Shown: piece after piece, positions 16,081-26,615 of the stretch | Numbering within the stretch: the first letter of the stretch is position 1 | How the letters are laid out: each line of letters starts with the position of its first letter | Source: Methylobacterium cerastii | GTDB taxonomy: Bacteria; Pseudomonadota; Alphaproteobacteria; Rhizobiales; Beijerinckiaceae | Length of the DNA: 64,000 bases | Direction: 5' to 3' | Assembly: GCF_022179125.1 (NCBI RefSeq) | Contig: NZ_BPQG01000007.1 | Location: forward strand, 62,001 to 126,000 | Program-made: the position numbers and the translations under genes | Notes under the pieces: generated by a model | What the model saw: the letters and a program-made list of their open reading frames with translations, nothing else | Database searches by the model: none | Told to the model about the DNA's origin: nothing

Positions 16081-16309
16081 TCGATAACCCTCTCAGACCG
16101 TCAACAGCTTCATCCTGTCCTGCCGCGAACGCAACCGACAGACCCGCATTTGTCGCAGTGCGGCGAACGCGGTGACGCTGCGTGTGCCGAATGCAACACC
16201 TGTCGGGCCGAATTGCGGCATCCGTCAAGCTTCTCCTCGTTGGCTCGGCCGGACTCGAAGAACGATCCGGCCGAAAAAACATGCACGTAAAGATTTCGAC
16301 TGCCTGCGA
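16081..16309. promoter_or_regulatory. Promoter region of the prkA operon
   Basis: 229 bp between prkA and the end of the exported protein gene upstream. It must carry the operon promoter, but I do not see a convincing sigma-54, EcfG or sigma-70 element by eye. No RNA gene recognised. Confidence 0.3.
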
Positions 16310-16831
16310 TCAGAGATCGCTGCTGTCTTTCTTGGCATCGCCATCCTTCTTGGCCGAAGCGGCCTCGACGGTTATTTTGATGTTCTGGGTCTGGACTTGG
16401 CCGTCTGAATTTTTGATCTCGAACGTCACCTCGTCGGCTCCGGTGTAGCCAACCTTCGGTTGGTAGAACAGACCCTGAACTGCGGTCTCCTTGTTCGGGC
16501 AACGATAGGACGCGGGAGTCTTCTGCTTGCCGACCTTGGTGATCAGGGCACCGTTCTTCGGCGCGCCCGAGACCTTGAACTCCGGCATCGGCCCGGCCGA
16601 GCAGTCCTTCTTCAGGTTCGGGACGATGGCGATCCGCACGGTCTTGCCCGAGGCGACGGTCTCGCTCTTGGTGATCGTCGTCTGCGCGAAGGCGGGCGCG
16701 GCGAGGAGCAGGCCGCCGGCGGCGAGCGCGAGGACAGGGCGCGCGAGGAGAGGACGAAGGGCGGTCAGGTAGGCGCTCACGGGCGTGTCTCCGAAGGTCT
16801 TTTGGCGCGGCATCCGGGGCCGTGAGGCCAC
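16310..16831 (-). CDS. Exported hypothetical protein with Ig-like domain
   Basis: 173 residues (an internal ATG at 16813 would give 167). A hydrophobic signal segment (PVLALAAGGLLLAAPAFA, cleavage before QTTITKSE) precedes a single beta-sandwich-like domain: VRIAIVPNLKKDCSAGPMPEFKVSGAPKNGALITK, Cys-containing SYRCPNKE, and GLFYQPKVGYTGADEVTFEIKNSDG, the usual last strands of a bacterial Ig/cadherin-like fold. The tail is Lys/Asp-rich. Two cysteines could form a periplasmic disulfide. Function not recognised; single gene. Confidence 0.65.
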   Translation of the reverse strand: MASRPRMPRQKTFGDTPVSAYLTALRPLLARPVLALAAGGLLLAAPAFAQTTITKSETVASGKTVRIAIVPNLKKDCSAGPMPEFKVSGAPKNGALITKVGKQKTPASYRCPNKETAVQGLFYQPKVGYTGADEVTFEIKNSDGQVQTQNIKITVEAASAKKDGDAKKDSSDL

Positions 16832-16920
16832 GTGCCGGCCGAGTCGATGTGGGGACGCCTCGTGTGCGCGTCGAGGCCGCAGGCCGACGACCAGGGCCGG
16901 GAACGCGGCTGCGGTGCCGA

Positions 16921-17340
16921 TTATTGCTGGAGCGCGGCCGCCACGACGCCGGTGACGCGGGCGATCTGGGCGGCGTCGAGTTCGCCTTCGAGCGCGGTCG
17001 CGAGGCTGCGCTCGACCCGCGCACGCTCGCCCGCATCCGACGTCGGGGTGACCGGGATGTCGCCCTCGTCGAGGCCGCAGACCCGACGGATCGTCTCGGC
17101 CGCAGCCAGCAGCGCGGCCCTGTCGGCCGGTCCCATCTCCCAGAGCGGGTTGCGCAGGCGGCTGACCACCCGCCGGGCATCGCGGTAATCCCGGTCGACG
17201 TGGGTCGCGGCCTCGATCTGGCTGACGAGAAACATCAGTTCCAGCACTTCCGAGGCGGCTTCCGGGCAGGTCCGCACGATCCGCATCACGCGGCCGATGA
17301 GTTCCTGCGTCGGCGTCATCGAACGGCGGGTGGCGCTCAT
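16921..17340 (-). CDS. Hypothetical all-helical protein
   Basis: 139 residues, predicted helical throughout (LIGRVMRIVRTCPEAASEVLELMFLVSQIEAATHVDRDYRDARRVVSRL, ALLAAAETIRRVCGL). I do not recognise the family. No signal peptide or membrane span. It sits between an exported protein and the merR-like gene on the same strand, 68 bp downstream of the merR-type stop. Composition matches its neighbours, so probably a genuine lineage-specific gene. Confidence 0.55.
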   Translation of the reverse strand: MSATRRSMTPTQELIGRVMRIVRTCPEAASEVLELMFLVSQIEAATHVDRDYRDARRVVSRLRNPLWEMGPADRAALLAAAETIRRVCGLDEGDIPVTPTSDAGERARVERSLATALEGELDAAQIARVTGVVAAALQQ

Positions 17341-17408
17341 GCGCCGATCAACGCGGATCGGCTCGCAAAGTTCGCCGAAGCTCGAATCACCGGGCGATCA
17401 GGCGGCGC

Positions 17409-17900
17409 TCAGGCCTCGGGCGGAGCGCGGAAGGCCGCCAGCGCGTCGCGGCAGGCGTACAGCTCCTGCAGCGCGCCGGCCAAGGCGTCACGGTCGATGG
17501 TATCCCCATCGAGGGTGCGGCCAATGTTGGCCGCATCGGCGGGCGCCGCCGCGAGGCTGGCTTCCTGCACCGCCGGTGCGGCCGCCACCGCCTCGCCGCG
17601 GCCGACCGCCTGGACGAACCGGACGCCGTTCTCCTTGAGGACGCGCTGCGCGCCCTCGATCGTGTAGCGCTGGACGTGGAGCAGGTGGCGGATGCCCGCA
17701 ACGAGGGCGACGTCGCCGGGGCGGTAGTAGCGCCGGCCGCCCGCGCGCTTGACCGGACGGATCTGGCCGAACCGCGTCTCCCAGAACCGCAGAACGTGCT
17801 GCGGCACGTCAAGGGATTCAGCCACCTCGGTGATCGTCCGGAACGCGCCCGGTTCCTTGTCGACGTGTCCCGAATCCTCGGTGAGGGCAGCGAGCGCCAT
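17409..17900 (-). CDS. MerR family transcriptional regulator
   Basis: 163 residues. An N-terminal MerR winged helix: [69 protein letters not shown] (residues about 20-88). The rest is Ala-rich with a short helical end and no Cys metal site. This regulator lies after ihfA in the yceD-plsX-fabH-ihfA-merR order of many alphaproteobacteria. Target unknown. Starts 56 bp after the ihfA stop. Confidence 0.9.
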   Translation of the reverse strand: MALAALTEDSGHVDKEPGAFRTITEVAESLDVPQHVLRFWETRFGQIRPVKRAGGRRYYRPGDVALVAGIRHLLHVQRYTIEGAQRVLKENGVRFVQAVGRGEAVAAAPAVQEASLAAAPADAANIGRTLDGDTIDRDALAGALQELYACRDALAAFRAPPEA

Positions 17901-17956
17901 GATTCGATCCGGCTACGAGGCGGCGATGAGGGTGCGGTCGGCGGGGCCGGACGTGT

Positions 17957-18274
17957 TCAGTCCTCGGCGTGGGCGTCGCCGTTCAGGCCGTTGATCCGGG
18001 CCTTCAGCACGTTCGAGGGCTTGAACACCATCACCTGCCGCGGCTCGATCGCCACCTCGACGCCGGTCTTTGGGTTGCGGCCGACGCGCTTGCCCTTCGA
18101 GCGGACCACAAAGGAGCCGAACGAGGACAGCTTCACGGTCTCGCCCTCGGACAAGCAGGAGCAGATCTCGGACAGGACCGTCTCGACGAGGGCCGCGGAT
18201 TCGGTGCGGGAGAGGCCGACCTGCTGGTAGACGGCCTCGCTCAAATCGGCGCGCGTCACCGTCTTGCCTGCCAT
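17957..18274 (-). CDS. ihfA: Integration host factor subunit alpha
   Basis: 105 residues: [26 protein letters not shown], helices, then the beta arms [48 protein letters not shown]. The NPKTG turn with the RNPK motif and full length identify the IHF-alpha/HU family; gene context (after fabH) and the alpha-type N-terminus point to IhfA. It bends DNA for transcription (including sigma-54 promoters), replication and recombination. Final residues NGDAHAED form an acidic tail. Confidence 0.93.
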   Translation of the reverse strand: MAGKTVTRADLSEAVYQQVGLSRTESAALVETVLSEICSCLSEGETVKLSSFGSFVVRSKGKRVGRNPKTGVEVAIEPRQVMVFKPSNVLKARINGLNGDAHAED

Positions 18275-18393
18275 GCCACGACCCCTCGCGAATTTTCTTG
18301 CCGAGAGCCGTCGTTTGCGACGTATCTCTATGATCTGCCACGCTAATCCCCGGTCCCGCCCGGGTCAACCGGCGCGGCTGGGGAAATTCCGGG

Positions 18394-19371
18394 CTACCAG
18401 CGGATCAGCGCCGCGCCCCAGCTGAAGCCGCCGCCGATGGCCTCGATCATCACGAGATCGCCCCGGCGGATGCGGCCGTCCCGGCGGGCCACGTCCAGCG
18501 CCAGGGGAATCGAGGCGGCCGAGGTGTTGCCGTGGCGGTCGACCGTGAGCACCACCTTGTCGCGCGGGATGCCGAGCTTGTCGGCGGAGGCCTCGATGAT
18601 GCGTTTGTTGGCCTGGTGCGGCACGAACCAGTCGAGGTCGGCGGCCGTCGCACCCCCCATCTTCAGCGCGTCCTCGATCACGTCCATCACCGAGCCGACG
18701 GCGAAGCGGAACACCTCCTTGCCCTCCATCCGGAGCTGGCCGGTGGTGCCGGTCGAGCCCGGGCCGCCATCGACGTAGAGCTTTTCACGGTGGCGCCCGT
18801 CCGAGCGCAGGCTCGCGCTGATCACGCCCCGGTCGGCGTTCGTGCCCGCCGCGTCCTGCGCCTCCAGCACGATCGCGCCGGCCCCGTCGCCGAACAGCAC
18901 GCAGGTGGTGCGGTCCTCCCAGTCGACGATGCGCGAGAAGGTCTCGGCGCCGACGACCAGCGCGCGCCGGGCGGCGCCCGTCGCCAGAAACTTGTCCGCG
19001 GTGGAGACGGCGAAGACGAAGCCGGCGCACACCGCCTGCAGGTCGAAGGCCGCGCCCGCGTGGATACCGAGCGCCGCCTGGATCTGGGTCGCGGTGGAGG
19101 GAAAGGTATGGTCGGGCGTCGAGGTGGCGCAGATCACGAGGTCGATGTCGTCCCCGGTCAGACCGGCATCGTCGAGGGCCGCGCGCGCCGCGCGGATGCC
19201 GAGCACCGAGGTGGTCTCGGAGGCATCCGCCAGGTATCGCTGCCGGATGCCGGTGCGCTGGACGATCCATTCGTCCGAGGTCTCGACCCGCTCGGCGAGT
19301 TCGGCGTTGGTCACCACCCGCGCAGGAAGCCCTGAGCCGGTGCCGACGACGACGGAACGCAGGGTTGTCAT
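18394..19371 (-). CDS. fabH: 3-oxoacyl-ACP synthase III
   Basis: 325 residues. Starts fatty-acid synthesis by condensing acetyl-CoA with malonyl-ACP. Active-site Cys in [11 protein letters not shown], His in [11 protein letters not shown] and Asn in [10 protein letters not shown] are all present, as is the C-terminal [16 protein letters not shown]. Lies between plsX and ihfA with 119-130 bp gaps. Cytoplasmic homodimer. Confidence 0.96.
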   Translation of the reverse strand: MTTLRSVVVGTGSGLPARVVTNAELAERVETSDEWIVQRTGIRQRYLADASETTSVLGIRAARAALDDAGLTGDDIDLVICATSTPDHTFPSTATQIQAALGIHAGAAFDLQAVCAGFVFAVSTADKFLATGAARRALVVGAETFSRIVDWEDRTTCVLFGDGAGAIVLEAQDAAGTNADRGVISASLRSDGRHREKLYVDGGPGSTGTTGQLRMEGKEVFRFAVGSVMDVIEDALKMGGATAADLDWFVPHQANKRIIEASADKLGIPRDKVVLTVDRHGNTSAASIPLALDVARRDGRIRRGDLVMIEAIGGGFSWGAALIRW

Positions 19372-19501
19372 CGGTTTCCTTCCCGTCGCGAAACGCGTTT
19401 CACAACCATCGGCTGCTAGACCCGCATCGCTCCGATCTCCATCGCGTTCAACCGCCGAACCGGGTCCCGGATCGGCGTAAAGGTCGACGCCGGCTAAAAG
19501 C

Positions 19502-20536
19502 TCACGCCGGCGCGAGGGTGGGCGTCTGGTCGAGCATCTCGCGGATCGTGCGCATCAGGTCGTGGCGCGCCATGTCGTGGGCGAGGTCCACCGCCGCGGC
19601 GAAGCCTTGCGCGTTCTCCGAGCCGTGGCTCTTGATGACGATGCCCTCGAGCCCGAGGAACACGCCGCCGTTGGCCCGGCTCGGATTCATCTTCTCCCGC
19701 AGCGCACGGAACGCCTGGCGGGCGAACAGCGCGCCGATCTTGGCCGACAGCGTCCGCGTCATCGCCGAGCGCAGGTAGGTGCCGATCTGCTTGGCGGTAC
19801 CTTCGGCGGTCTTCAGGGCGATGTTCCCCGTGAACCCTTCCGTGACCACCACGTCGACGGTGCCGCGGCCGAGGTCGTTGCCCTCGACGAAGCCGTGATA
19901 GGCAAAGTTCGGCAGGTCGATCTCGCGCAGCAGGCGCGCGGCCTCCTTCACTGCCTCGTTGCCCTTCATCTCCTCGGTGCCGACGTTGAGCAGGCCCACC
20001 GTCGGGCGCTCGAGGTCGAACACGATGCGGGCCATGGCGGAGCCCATCACCGCCATCTCGATGAGGTGCTCGGCATCGGTGCCGATGGTGGCGCCGACGT
20101 CGAGCACGACGCTCTCGCCGCGCACCGTCGGCCACAGGCAGGCGATGGCCGGGCGCTCGATGCCGGCCATGGTCTTGAGGCAGATCTTCGACATCGCCAT
20201 CAGCGCACCGGTGTTGCCAGCCGACACCGCGGCGTCGGCCTCGCCGTCCTTCACCGCCTGGATCGCCTTCCACATCGACGACTTGCCGCGGCCCTGGCGC
20301 ACCGCCTGGCTCGGTTTGTCGTCCATGGCGACGGCGTAGGTGGTGTGCCGGATCTCGACGGCGCCCTTCAGGCGCGGCTCGGCGGCGACGAGCGGGGCGA
20401 CCACCGCCTCGTCGCCGAAGATCAGGAAGGTGGTTTCGGGGTGGCGCTCGCGGGCAATCGCGGCGCCAGGCACGACGGTCGACGGTCCGTGGTCGCCGCC
20501 CATGGCGTCGAGCGAGATGCGCACGCGTTGGGGCAT
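19502..20536 (-). CDS. plsX: Phosphate acyltransferase PlsX
   Basis: 344 residues. Makes acyl-phosphate from acyl-ACP for phospholipid synthesis. Family signatures: [19 protein letters not shown] at the N-terminus, [68 protein letters not shown] and [13 protein letters not shown]. Upstream is yceD, downstream fabH: the conserved lipid cluster. Confidence 0.97.
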   Translation of the reverse strand: MPQRVRISLDAMGGDHGPSTVVPGAAIARERHPETTFLIFGDEAVVAPLVAAEPRLKGAVEIRHTTYAVAMDDKPSQAVRQGRGKSSMWKAIQAVKDGEADAAVSAGNTGALMAMSKICLKTMAGIERPAIACLWPTVRGESVVLDVGATIGTDAEHLIEMAVMGSAMARIVFDLERPTVGLLNVGTEEMKGNEAVKEAARLLREIDLPNFAYHGFVEGNDLGRGTVDVVVTEGFTGNIALKTAEGTAKQIGTYLRSAMTRTLSAKIGALFARQAFRALREKMNPSRANGGVFLGLEGIVIKSHGSENAQGFAAAVDLAHDMARHDLMRTIREMLDQTPTLAPA

Positions 20537-20665
20537 GAGGGGGGTTGTCGCGGCCTTCGATGGGATGCCGTCGCGGGGGCGACGGCCGGGATCGGCGCGG
20601 CGGAAAATAGCGATCCCGCCCCGGCGGGCAAACGAATTCTCGCGCGGCGTCGCGCCGGGCGGCGC

Positions 20666-21169
20666 TCAGGGCTCCTCGAGGCGCAGGGTGCGCAGGACGT
20701 CGAAGGGCTTGGCGTCCTCGCCGAGCTGGACCTCCTCGAACACCACGCCGGGCTTGCGCGGGTAGGGATCGATGCCGAGCGCCAGGAACTCGGCGGTCAG
20801 CAAACCGAAGTCGATCCGGCCGCCGACGATCGGGTCGGGGATGTCGGCATCCTCGGCATCGGTGCCGGCGAGGCGGTCGGTGTCGGTGAACGCCACCTCG
20901 ACCGGCTCCGACACCTTCGTCTCGAACGGCTCCAGGCTCACCGTGCAGACCAACGTGACGGTGCCTTCGACCGTGCCGGTGACGACGAGGCGGCTCGTCG
21001 GCCCGGCGACGGCGAAGCGTCCGACGAGGTCGCGGATCGCCTGGATCTTGAAGTCGGCGGCGAGGGCCGCGCACTCCGCCGGCGTCGCCTCGACGGTGAC
21101 GGCGCCGCGGCCCGGCGGCAGCCGCGCCACGCTCACCCATCGGGACAGGGGGGTCTCGCTCGCGCTCAT
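20666..21169 (-). CDS. YceD family protein (DUF177)
   Basis: 167 residues with the DUF177 pattern: PLSRWVSVARLPPGRGAVTVEATPAECAALAADF, a strand-rich middle (LVCTVSLEPFETKVSEPVEVAF) and FGLLTAEFLALGIDPYPRKPGVVFEE. In many bacteria yceD precedes rpmF and affects 23S rRNA maturation; here, as usual in alphaproteobacteria, it precedes plsX with no rpmF. The ATG overlaps the upstream chaperone stop (21166-21169). The single Cys does not resemble a metal site. Confidence 0.88.
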   Translation of the reverse strand: MSASETPLSRWVSVARLPPGRGAVTVEATPAECAALAADFKIQAIRDLVGRFAVAGPTSRLVVTGTVEGTVTLVCTVSLEPFETKVSEPVEVAFTDTDRLAGTDAEDADIPDPIVGGRIDFGLLTAEFLALGIDPYPRKPGVVFEEVQLGEDAKPFDVLRTLRLEEP

Positions 21170-21726
21170 CGGTGTTCCGGGTTGGATGTCGGGGTGGCGT
21201 CCGCGGGCGGAAAGGGCGGCCCGGCGCCGAGCAATGCGTCGAGGTCGGCCTCGGCCAAATCGCGGTCGGCGGCGAGGACGTAGGCGGCCAGCCCCGAGGC
21301 CGCCCCCGCGTCGTCGCCGCCGAGCACGTTTCGAGACAGCGCCGTGGCGAGCGCGTCGGCGTCGCCCGCGTCGAGCGCCGCATCGTAGTTGGCGGCCCGC
21401 CCGTAGAAGGCGGCGCCGAGCTTCTTCATGCGCTTGGGCACGCCGAAATCGCCGACACCGAGCTCGCGCAACGACGCGTCGAGCTGGAGGAAGACCGAGT
21501 TGACGAGGTCCTGCGCCACGTCCGCCGCCGGCGCCGGCAGGCGGTTCAGCCGGCGCAGCACCAGGATGACATGGAGGATCAGCGACTCGAAGCGGCCCTC
21601 CACGCCGTCGGGCACGCCGAGCCCGGTATAGAGGCCGGGCTGCCGCGAGGCGGCGTTGATGCGCATGTGCAGGGTCTCGATGGACCGCCGCCGCGCGTCG
21701 TTGCGGCGAAAGAATCGGGCGATCAT
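21166..21726 (-). CDS. Ubiquinol-cytochrome c chaperone family protein
   Basis: 186 residues. Family pattern (mitochondrial CBP3/UQCC1 relatives): RSIETLHMRINAASRQPGLYTGLGVPDGVEGRFESLILHVILVLRRL, DVAQDLVNSVFLQLDASLRELGVGDFGVPKRMKKLGAAFYGRAANYDAAL. In eukaryotes it assists cytochrome b assembly into complex III; the bacterial role is inferred to be similar. Coupled to yceD by a 4-nt overlap and diverges from bamE. Confidence 0.9.
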   Translation of the reverse strand: MIARFFRRNDARRRSIETLHMRINAASRQPGLYTGLGVPDGVEGRFESLILHVILVLRRLNRLPAPAADVAQDLVNSVFLQLDASLRELGVGDFGVPKRMKKLGAAFYGRAANYDAALDAGDADALATALSRNVLGGDDAGAASGLAAYVLAADRDLAEADLDALLGAGPPFPPADATPTSNPEHR

Positions 21727-21950
21727 GCGGTGCGCCTCGGCCCCATGGGTCGACCCCCGGACGGGGCCCGTCGGAACGATCCGGCGCGCTTCCGCTGCGC
21801 TGTGGCCTGTGGCCGAGCTTGCCTTGTCAAAGCCATAACCCCGCGGTACGGCAACCCACGGTCAAGGTGCAAGCACTCTCAGACCGCCCCTGGTGTCGCG
21901 CTCCGGCGTGCCTAGCGGCGTCCCGTCCCATCAGCAACATAAGGTGGCCG
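21727..21950. promoter_or_regulatory. Divergent promoter region, chaperone-yceD / bamE
   Basis: 224 bp between divergent genes. The part near 21820-21880 is the least GC-rich. AAGGTGG at 21941 is the bamE ribosome site. No distinct operator seen. Confidence 0.4.
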
Positions 21951-22448
21951 ATGTCGCGCCGTCTCGTTCCGTCCCTCGCGCGTCTCGGCCTCGTCGGCCT
22001 GCTGGGCCTCGGCCTGTCCGGCTGCATCGGCGAGGAACTCCGCCACGGCTACCAGATCGACCAGGCCGCGCTCGCGACCGTGAAGCCCGGCATGAGCCCG
22101 GAGCAGGTGCTGCAGACGCTCGGCACGCCGTCCACGGTCTCCACCGTCGGCAACAAGTCCTGGTACTATATCTCCCAGAACACCTCGCGCACGGTCCTGT
22201 TCCTCGGCGAGCAGGTCGAGGACCAGAAGGTCACGGCGGTGTACTTCACCCCTGGCTTCAAGGTCGAGCGCGTGGCCCTGTACGGCCTGCAGGACGGCAA
22301 GGTGTTCGACTTCATCGAGCGCACCACGCCGACCAGCGGCGCCGACCGCGCCTTCCTCAGCCAGCTGTTCAAGGGCCTGACCAAGTACGAGCCCTTCGGC
22401 TCCGGCAACGGCGCCAGCGTGGTCCCGGGCGCCCAGCGCGGCATGTGA
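21951..22448 (+). CDS. bamE: Outer membrane assembly lipoprotein BamE (SmpA/OmlA)
   Basis: 165 residues from the ATG with AAGGTGG upstream. Lipoprotein signal: hydrophobic LARLGLVGLLGLGLSGC with the lipobox LSGC at residues about 20-23. The SmpA/OmlA domain follows: LATVKPGMSPEQVLQTLGTPSTVSTVGNKSWYYISQ and a KVTAVYF strand. Part of the BAM complex that inserts beta-barrels in the outer membrane. The tail after residue 120 is longer than in E. coli BamE, as commonly seen in alphaproteobacteria. Confidence 0.93.
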   Translation: MSRRLVPSLARLGLVGLLGLGLSGCIGEELRHGYQIDQAALATVKPGMSPEQVLQTLGTPSTVSTVGNKSWYYISQNTSRTVLFLGEQVEDQKVTAVYFTPGFKVERVALYGLQDGKVFDFIERTTPTSGADRAFLSQLFKGLTKYEPFGSGNGASVVPGAQRGM

Positions 22449-22450
22449 GG

Positions 22451-22470
22451 CGTCGGGCAAACGCCCGACG
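22451..22470 (+). terminator. Hairpin after bamE
   Basis: Perfect 8-bp stem CGTCGGGC/GCCCGACG with a 4-nt AAAC loop, 2 nt after the bamE stop. No T-run follows, so intrinsic termination is uncertain. It sits between convergent genes. The next 30 bp (about 22473-22503) look like a fragment of the dispersed CCCCTCCC repeat. Confidence 0.5.
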
Positions 22471-22523
22471 GTATCCCCCTCCCCCCTCTGTGGGGAGGGA
22501 AGAACGGAGCGCTTGATCGCTCA

Positions 22524-23174
22524 TCAGCCCCGCGCGGGCAGGACGGCCTCCAAGAGCTGCGCGGGCTCAGAGAGCAGGCGATCCGGGCCGGCCGCCGCCA
22601 GCGCCGCTGGGTCGGTGTAGCCCCACGCGACCGCCCAGAAGGCGCAGCCCACGGCCCGCGCGGCGTCGAGATCGCGAAGCTCGTCGCCGATGCAGAGCAC
22701 TCCGGCCGGCTCGATTCCCATCCGGCGCAAAAGGCCCCTCAGGCGCCGCGCCTTGCCGAACACCGACGCGCCGCAGGCGTAGCGGTCGATCCGCCCGGCG
22801 ACCTCAGTCCCGAGCACGCGGCGGACGTTCGCCTCGGTATTCGAGCTGAGCACGGCCGTCGCCACCCCCGACTCCGACAGCCCCGCCAGCGCCTCCGCGA
22901 TCCCCGGGAACAGGTGCAGCTCGGCGGCGTCGCGCGCGGCGAGCCCGTGCATGTGGCGGGCGATCAGCGGCAGCTTCCAGCGCGGCACGCCGAGCCGCGC
23001 CATGATCGCGCGCGCAGGAAGTGTGCGGAGTTCGTCGACCTCGTGCGCGGCGATCCGGCGAAAGCGGTAGCGGTCGGCCACCGAGCCGAGCACGCCGCAG
23101 AACCACGGGAAGGTGTCGGCGAGCGTCCCATCGAAATCGAGGACGACGAGGCGGTATCCGCCGCCTGGGGCCAC
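22524..23174 (-). CDS. HAD-family hydrolase (phosphoglycolate phosphatase-like)
   Basis: 216 residues from a GTG start 6 nt after the preceding kinase stop; no ATG lies before motif I, so a non-ATG start is required. HAD motifs: I LDFDGTLAD, II VLSSNTE, III Lys in GKARRL, IV CIGDELRDLDAA. A helical cap lies between I and II (subclass IA). Likely a small-molecule phosphatase; substrate not predictable. Coupled to the upstream histidine kinase gene. Confidence 0.82.
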   Translation of the reverse strand: MAPGGGYRLVVLDFDGTLADTFPWFCGVLGSVADRYRFRRIAAHEVDELRTLPARAIMARLGVPRWKLPLIARHMHGLAARDAAELHLFPGIAEALAGLSESGVATAVLSSNTEANVRRVLGTEVAGRIDRYACGASVFGKARRLRGLLRRMGIEPAGVLCIGDELRDLDAARAVGCAFWAVAWGYTDPAALAAAGPDRLLSEPAQLLEAVLPARG

Positions 23175-23179
23175 GCGCG

Positions 23180-25036
23180 TCAGAACCGCAGATTCTCCGC
23201 GGGCACGTCGAGGCGCAACACCAGGCCGCCGGGGGCCCAATCGTGCTCGAGGCTGCCGTCGAGCTGACCCGCGACGCTGCGCTCGGCGAGTTCCGTGCCG
23301 AACCCTTTTCGCGATGGCGCGGCGGCGATGGGCGGACCGCCCTGCTCCGCCCAGGTCAGGCAGTAGCGCGACGCGGTCTGCAGCCCGGTGAGCGTCACGG
23401 TCCCGGCCTCGTTGGAGAGCGCGCCGTACTTGACCGCGTTGGTCGCCTGCTCGTGCATGATCAGCGCGAGCGCCGTCGCCGTGCGCTCGCCGACCACAGC
23501 GTCGTCGCCGTCGACGGCGACGCGGCAGCGCCCCTCCTCGGCATAGGCCGACAGGATCAGGCGCATCAGCCCGAGGACGGTCTGGCCACCGTCGCGCCGC
23601 GCGCTCTCGGTGGAATGCGGGCGGACGTATTCGTGGGCCTGGGCCAGCGCCCCGAGGCGCTCGCGGAACACCTTCGCGAAGGACCGCGCGCCCGGATCGC
23701 TGCGGGCGCTGAGCGCGGCGATGCCGCCGACTACGGCGAAGATGTTCTTGATCCGGTGCGACAGCTCCTTGATCAGCAGGTCGCGCGCCTCCTCGGCGCG
23801 CTTGCGCTCGCGCAGGTCGCGGGTGACCGTGCCGTAGCCGGCATGGTGGCCGGCCGCATCCCGCACGGCGAACACCGTGAACAGGACGGCGATGGCCTCG
23901 CCGGTGGCGAAGTGCCGGAAGGCGAGCTCGCCCTCCCACCAACCGTCGCGCGCGAGGGCCGGCACCACCGTTCCTTCGAAGGCTTCGCGGCTTTCCGGCG
24001 TGAAGTAGTCGGCAATCGCGGTCCGCCGCGCCGCTGCGAGGTCGAGCAGCCCGACGAGCCGCAACGCGGCCTCGTTCAGGTGCGCGATCCGGCCGTCCTC
24101 GCCGGCCAGGCCGATGAAGTCCTTCGAGGTCTCGACGACGGCCGCGAGCTTGCGCGCGTCGGCGACGGCCTGCTTCAGCTCGTGGATGTCGGTGCAGGTC
24201 CCGAACCAGCGCTCGATCCGCCCGTCGGCGCCGCGGATCGGCATCGCGCGCCCGAGCGTCCAGCGATAGGCACCGCTGTGGTGGCGCAGGCGGTACTCGA
24301 CCTCGTAGGGCTCGCCCGTCGCGAGGCTGTCGCGCCAGCGGCGCCACGCCTCCGGCTGGTCGTCGGGGTGGAACATGTCGGTCCAGCCGGCGCCGTCGGT
24401 CGAGCCGTAGGGCACGCCGGTGAACTCGTACCAGCGATCGTTGTAGAAGTCGTGGAAGCCGTCGGGCAGCGTCGTCCAGACCATCTGCGGCATGGCCGAG
24501 GTCATCACCCGGAAGCGGCGCTCGCTCGCGGCGAGTTCGGTCTCGCGAGCGTCGACGTCGGCGAGGGTCCGGCGATGTTCGACCAGGGTCGAGACCTGGC
24601 GGGCGAGCGCGCCCAGGGTCTCGCCCTGCGCCTTCGTCAGCCCGCCGGGACGAACGGTGCGGTCGAGCACGCACATCGTCCCGATTGGGACGCCCGAGCG
24701 GCTGCGGATCACCGCGGCGGCGTAGAAGCGGAACCCGTCCTCGGCCTGGATCGCGGGGTTGTCACGGGTGCGCGGATCGGCGGTCAGGTCTGTGATGACG
24801 AAGAGGCCGTCGGCCTGCACGTCGTCGGCATGAAGCGCGTGGACGCAGACCGATCGGTCGATCCCGGTCTCGCGCTCGCCGTAGCCGATCTCGGCCTTGA
24901 ACCATTGCCGGTGGGCGTCGACGAAGCCGATCAGTGAGACGGGGACGGCGCAGACCAGGGCCGCGATGCGCGCGAGGTCGTCGTAGGCCGGGTCCGGCTC
25001 AGTATCGAGGATCCGCAGCGCGCGAAGCTCCGCCAA
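23180..25036 (-). CDS. GAF-PAS-PAS HWE-type sensor histidine kinase
   Basis: 618 residues. A GAF domain (LARIAALVCAVPVSLIGFVD ... VPIGTMCVLD, residues about 20-150), PAS with PAC (AMPQMVWTTLPDG ... WFGTCTDIHE), a second PAS (TSKDFIGLAGEDGRI ... GTVTRDL) and a HisKA_2/HWE core: phospho-accepting His in KELSHRIKNIFAVV, N-box HEQATNAVKYGAL and the HWE-type WAEQGGP. No membrane segment, so a cytosolic sensor; HWE kinases often feed PhyR-type or single-domain responses. The only in-frame start near the N-terminus is TTG at 25036, so the true start is uncertain. Confidence 0.9.
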   Translation of the reverse strand: MAELRALRILDTEPDPAYDDLARIAALVCAVPVSLIGFVDAHRQWFKAEIGYGERETGIDRSVCVHALHADDVQADGLFVITDLTADPRTRDNPAIQAEDGFRFYAAAVIRSRSGVPIGTMCVLDRTVRPGGLTKAQGETLGALARQVSTLVEHRRTLADVDARETELAASERRFRVMTSAMPQMVWTTLPDGFHDFYNDRWYEFTGVPYGSTDGAGWTDMFHPDDQPEAWRRWRDSLATGEPYEVEYRLRHHSGAYRWTLGRAMPIRGADGRIERWFGTCTDIHELKQAVADARKLAAVVETSKDFIGLAGEDGRIAHLNEAALRLVGLLDLAAARRTAIADYFTPESREAFEGTVVPALARDGWWEGELAFRHFATGEAIAVLFTVFAVRDAAGHHAGYGTVTRDLRERKRAEEARDLLIKELSHRIKNIFAVVGGIAALSARSDPGARSFAKVFRERLGALAQAHEYVRPHSTESARRDGGQTVLGLMRLILSAYAEEGRCRVAVDGDDAVVGERTATALALIMHEQATNAVKYGALSNEAGTVTLTGLQTASRYCLTWAEQGGPPIAAAPSRKGFGTELAERSVAGQLDGSLEHDWAPGGLVLRLDVPAENLRF

Positions 25037-25268
25037 GCGCTCGGCCTCGTTCCACCGTTCCCGCTCCGTCGCACGCGTCTGGTTCGCAATTGTAATCGGC
25101 CGCTCCCGGATTCCGCAGTTACAGATAGGGACACGGAACGGCCACGCCTAGATTCACCGGCAGACGAACCGGCGAATTCGAAGGACCTTCGCTGCAATAG
25201 ATCGATGATCGATAGGGCTGCGGTTCGCAAAGTAACAAATGATACGATGCGAACCGCGAACGATAGCC
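25037..25268. other. Gap between ene-reductase and kinase
   Basis: 232 bp, less GC-rich than average around 25195-25250. It contains the palindrome ATCGATGATCGAT at 25201-25213 and the dyad at 25220-25257 listed separately. No gene seen. Confidence 0.4.
25220..25257. promoter_or_regulatory. Perfect 10-bp dyad, GCGGTTCGCA/TGCGAACCGC
   Basis: Arms 25220-25229 and 25248-25257 with an 18-nt AT-rich loop. It lies 11 bp beyond the ene-reductase stop and about 185 bp before the kinase start (both minus strand). Could be a terminator stem with a long loop or a regulator binding site for the kinase gene; the sequence alone does not decide. Confidence 0.4.
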
Positions 25269-26360
<1,092 letters not shown>

Positions 26361-26615
26361 GGCATTCCCTTGTTCTGTCTGCGGCGGGTGCGGAGCGTCG
26401 CACCTCGTGCGACGCATAGGTGGCGGGGAGGACGCCCGCCGCAAGGCACCGGGCGCATGGCCAGCGGTGCCCGCGTGCGCGGTCGCACATCGGTCCCCCG
26501 CGGCGTCTTTCGCGCTGCCTTGATCACAGGATCCGGGCATGCTGGGCACGCATTCGCGTTCGCGGGGCCGATCGGGTATGATCCGGCCTCTCATTTCCAA
26601 GGTCTTTGCAAGAAC

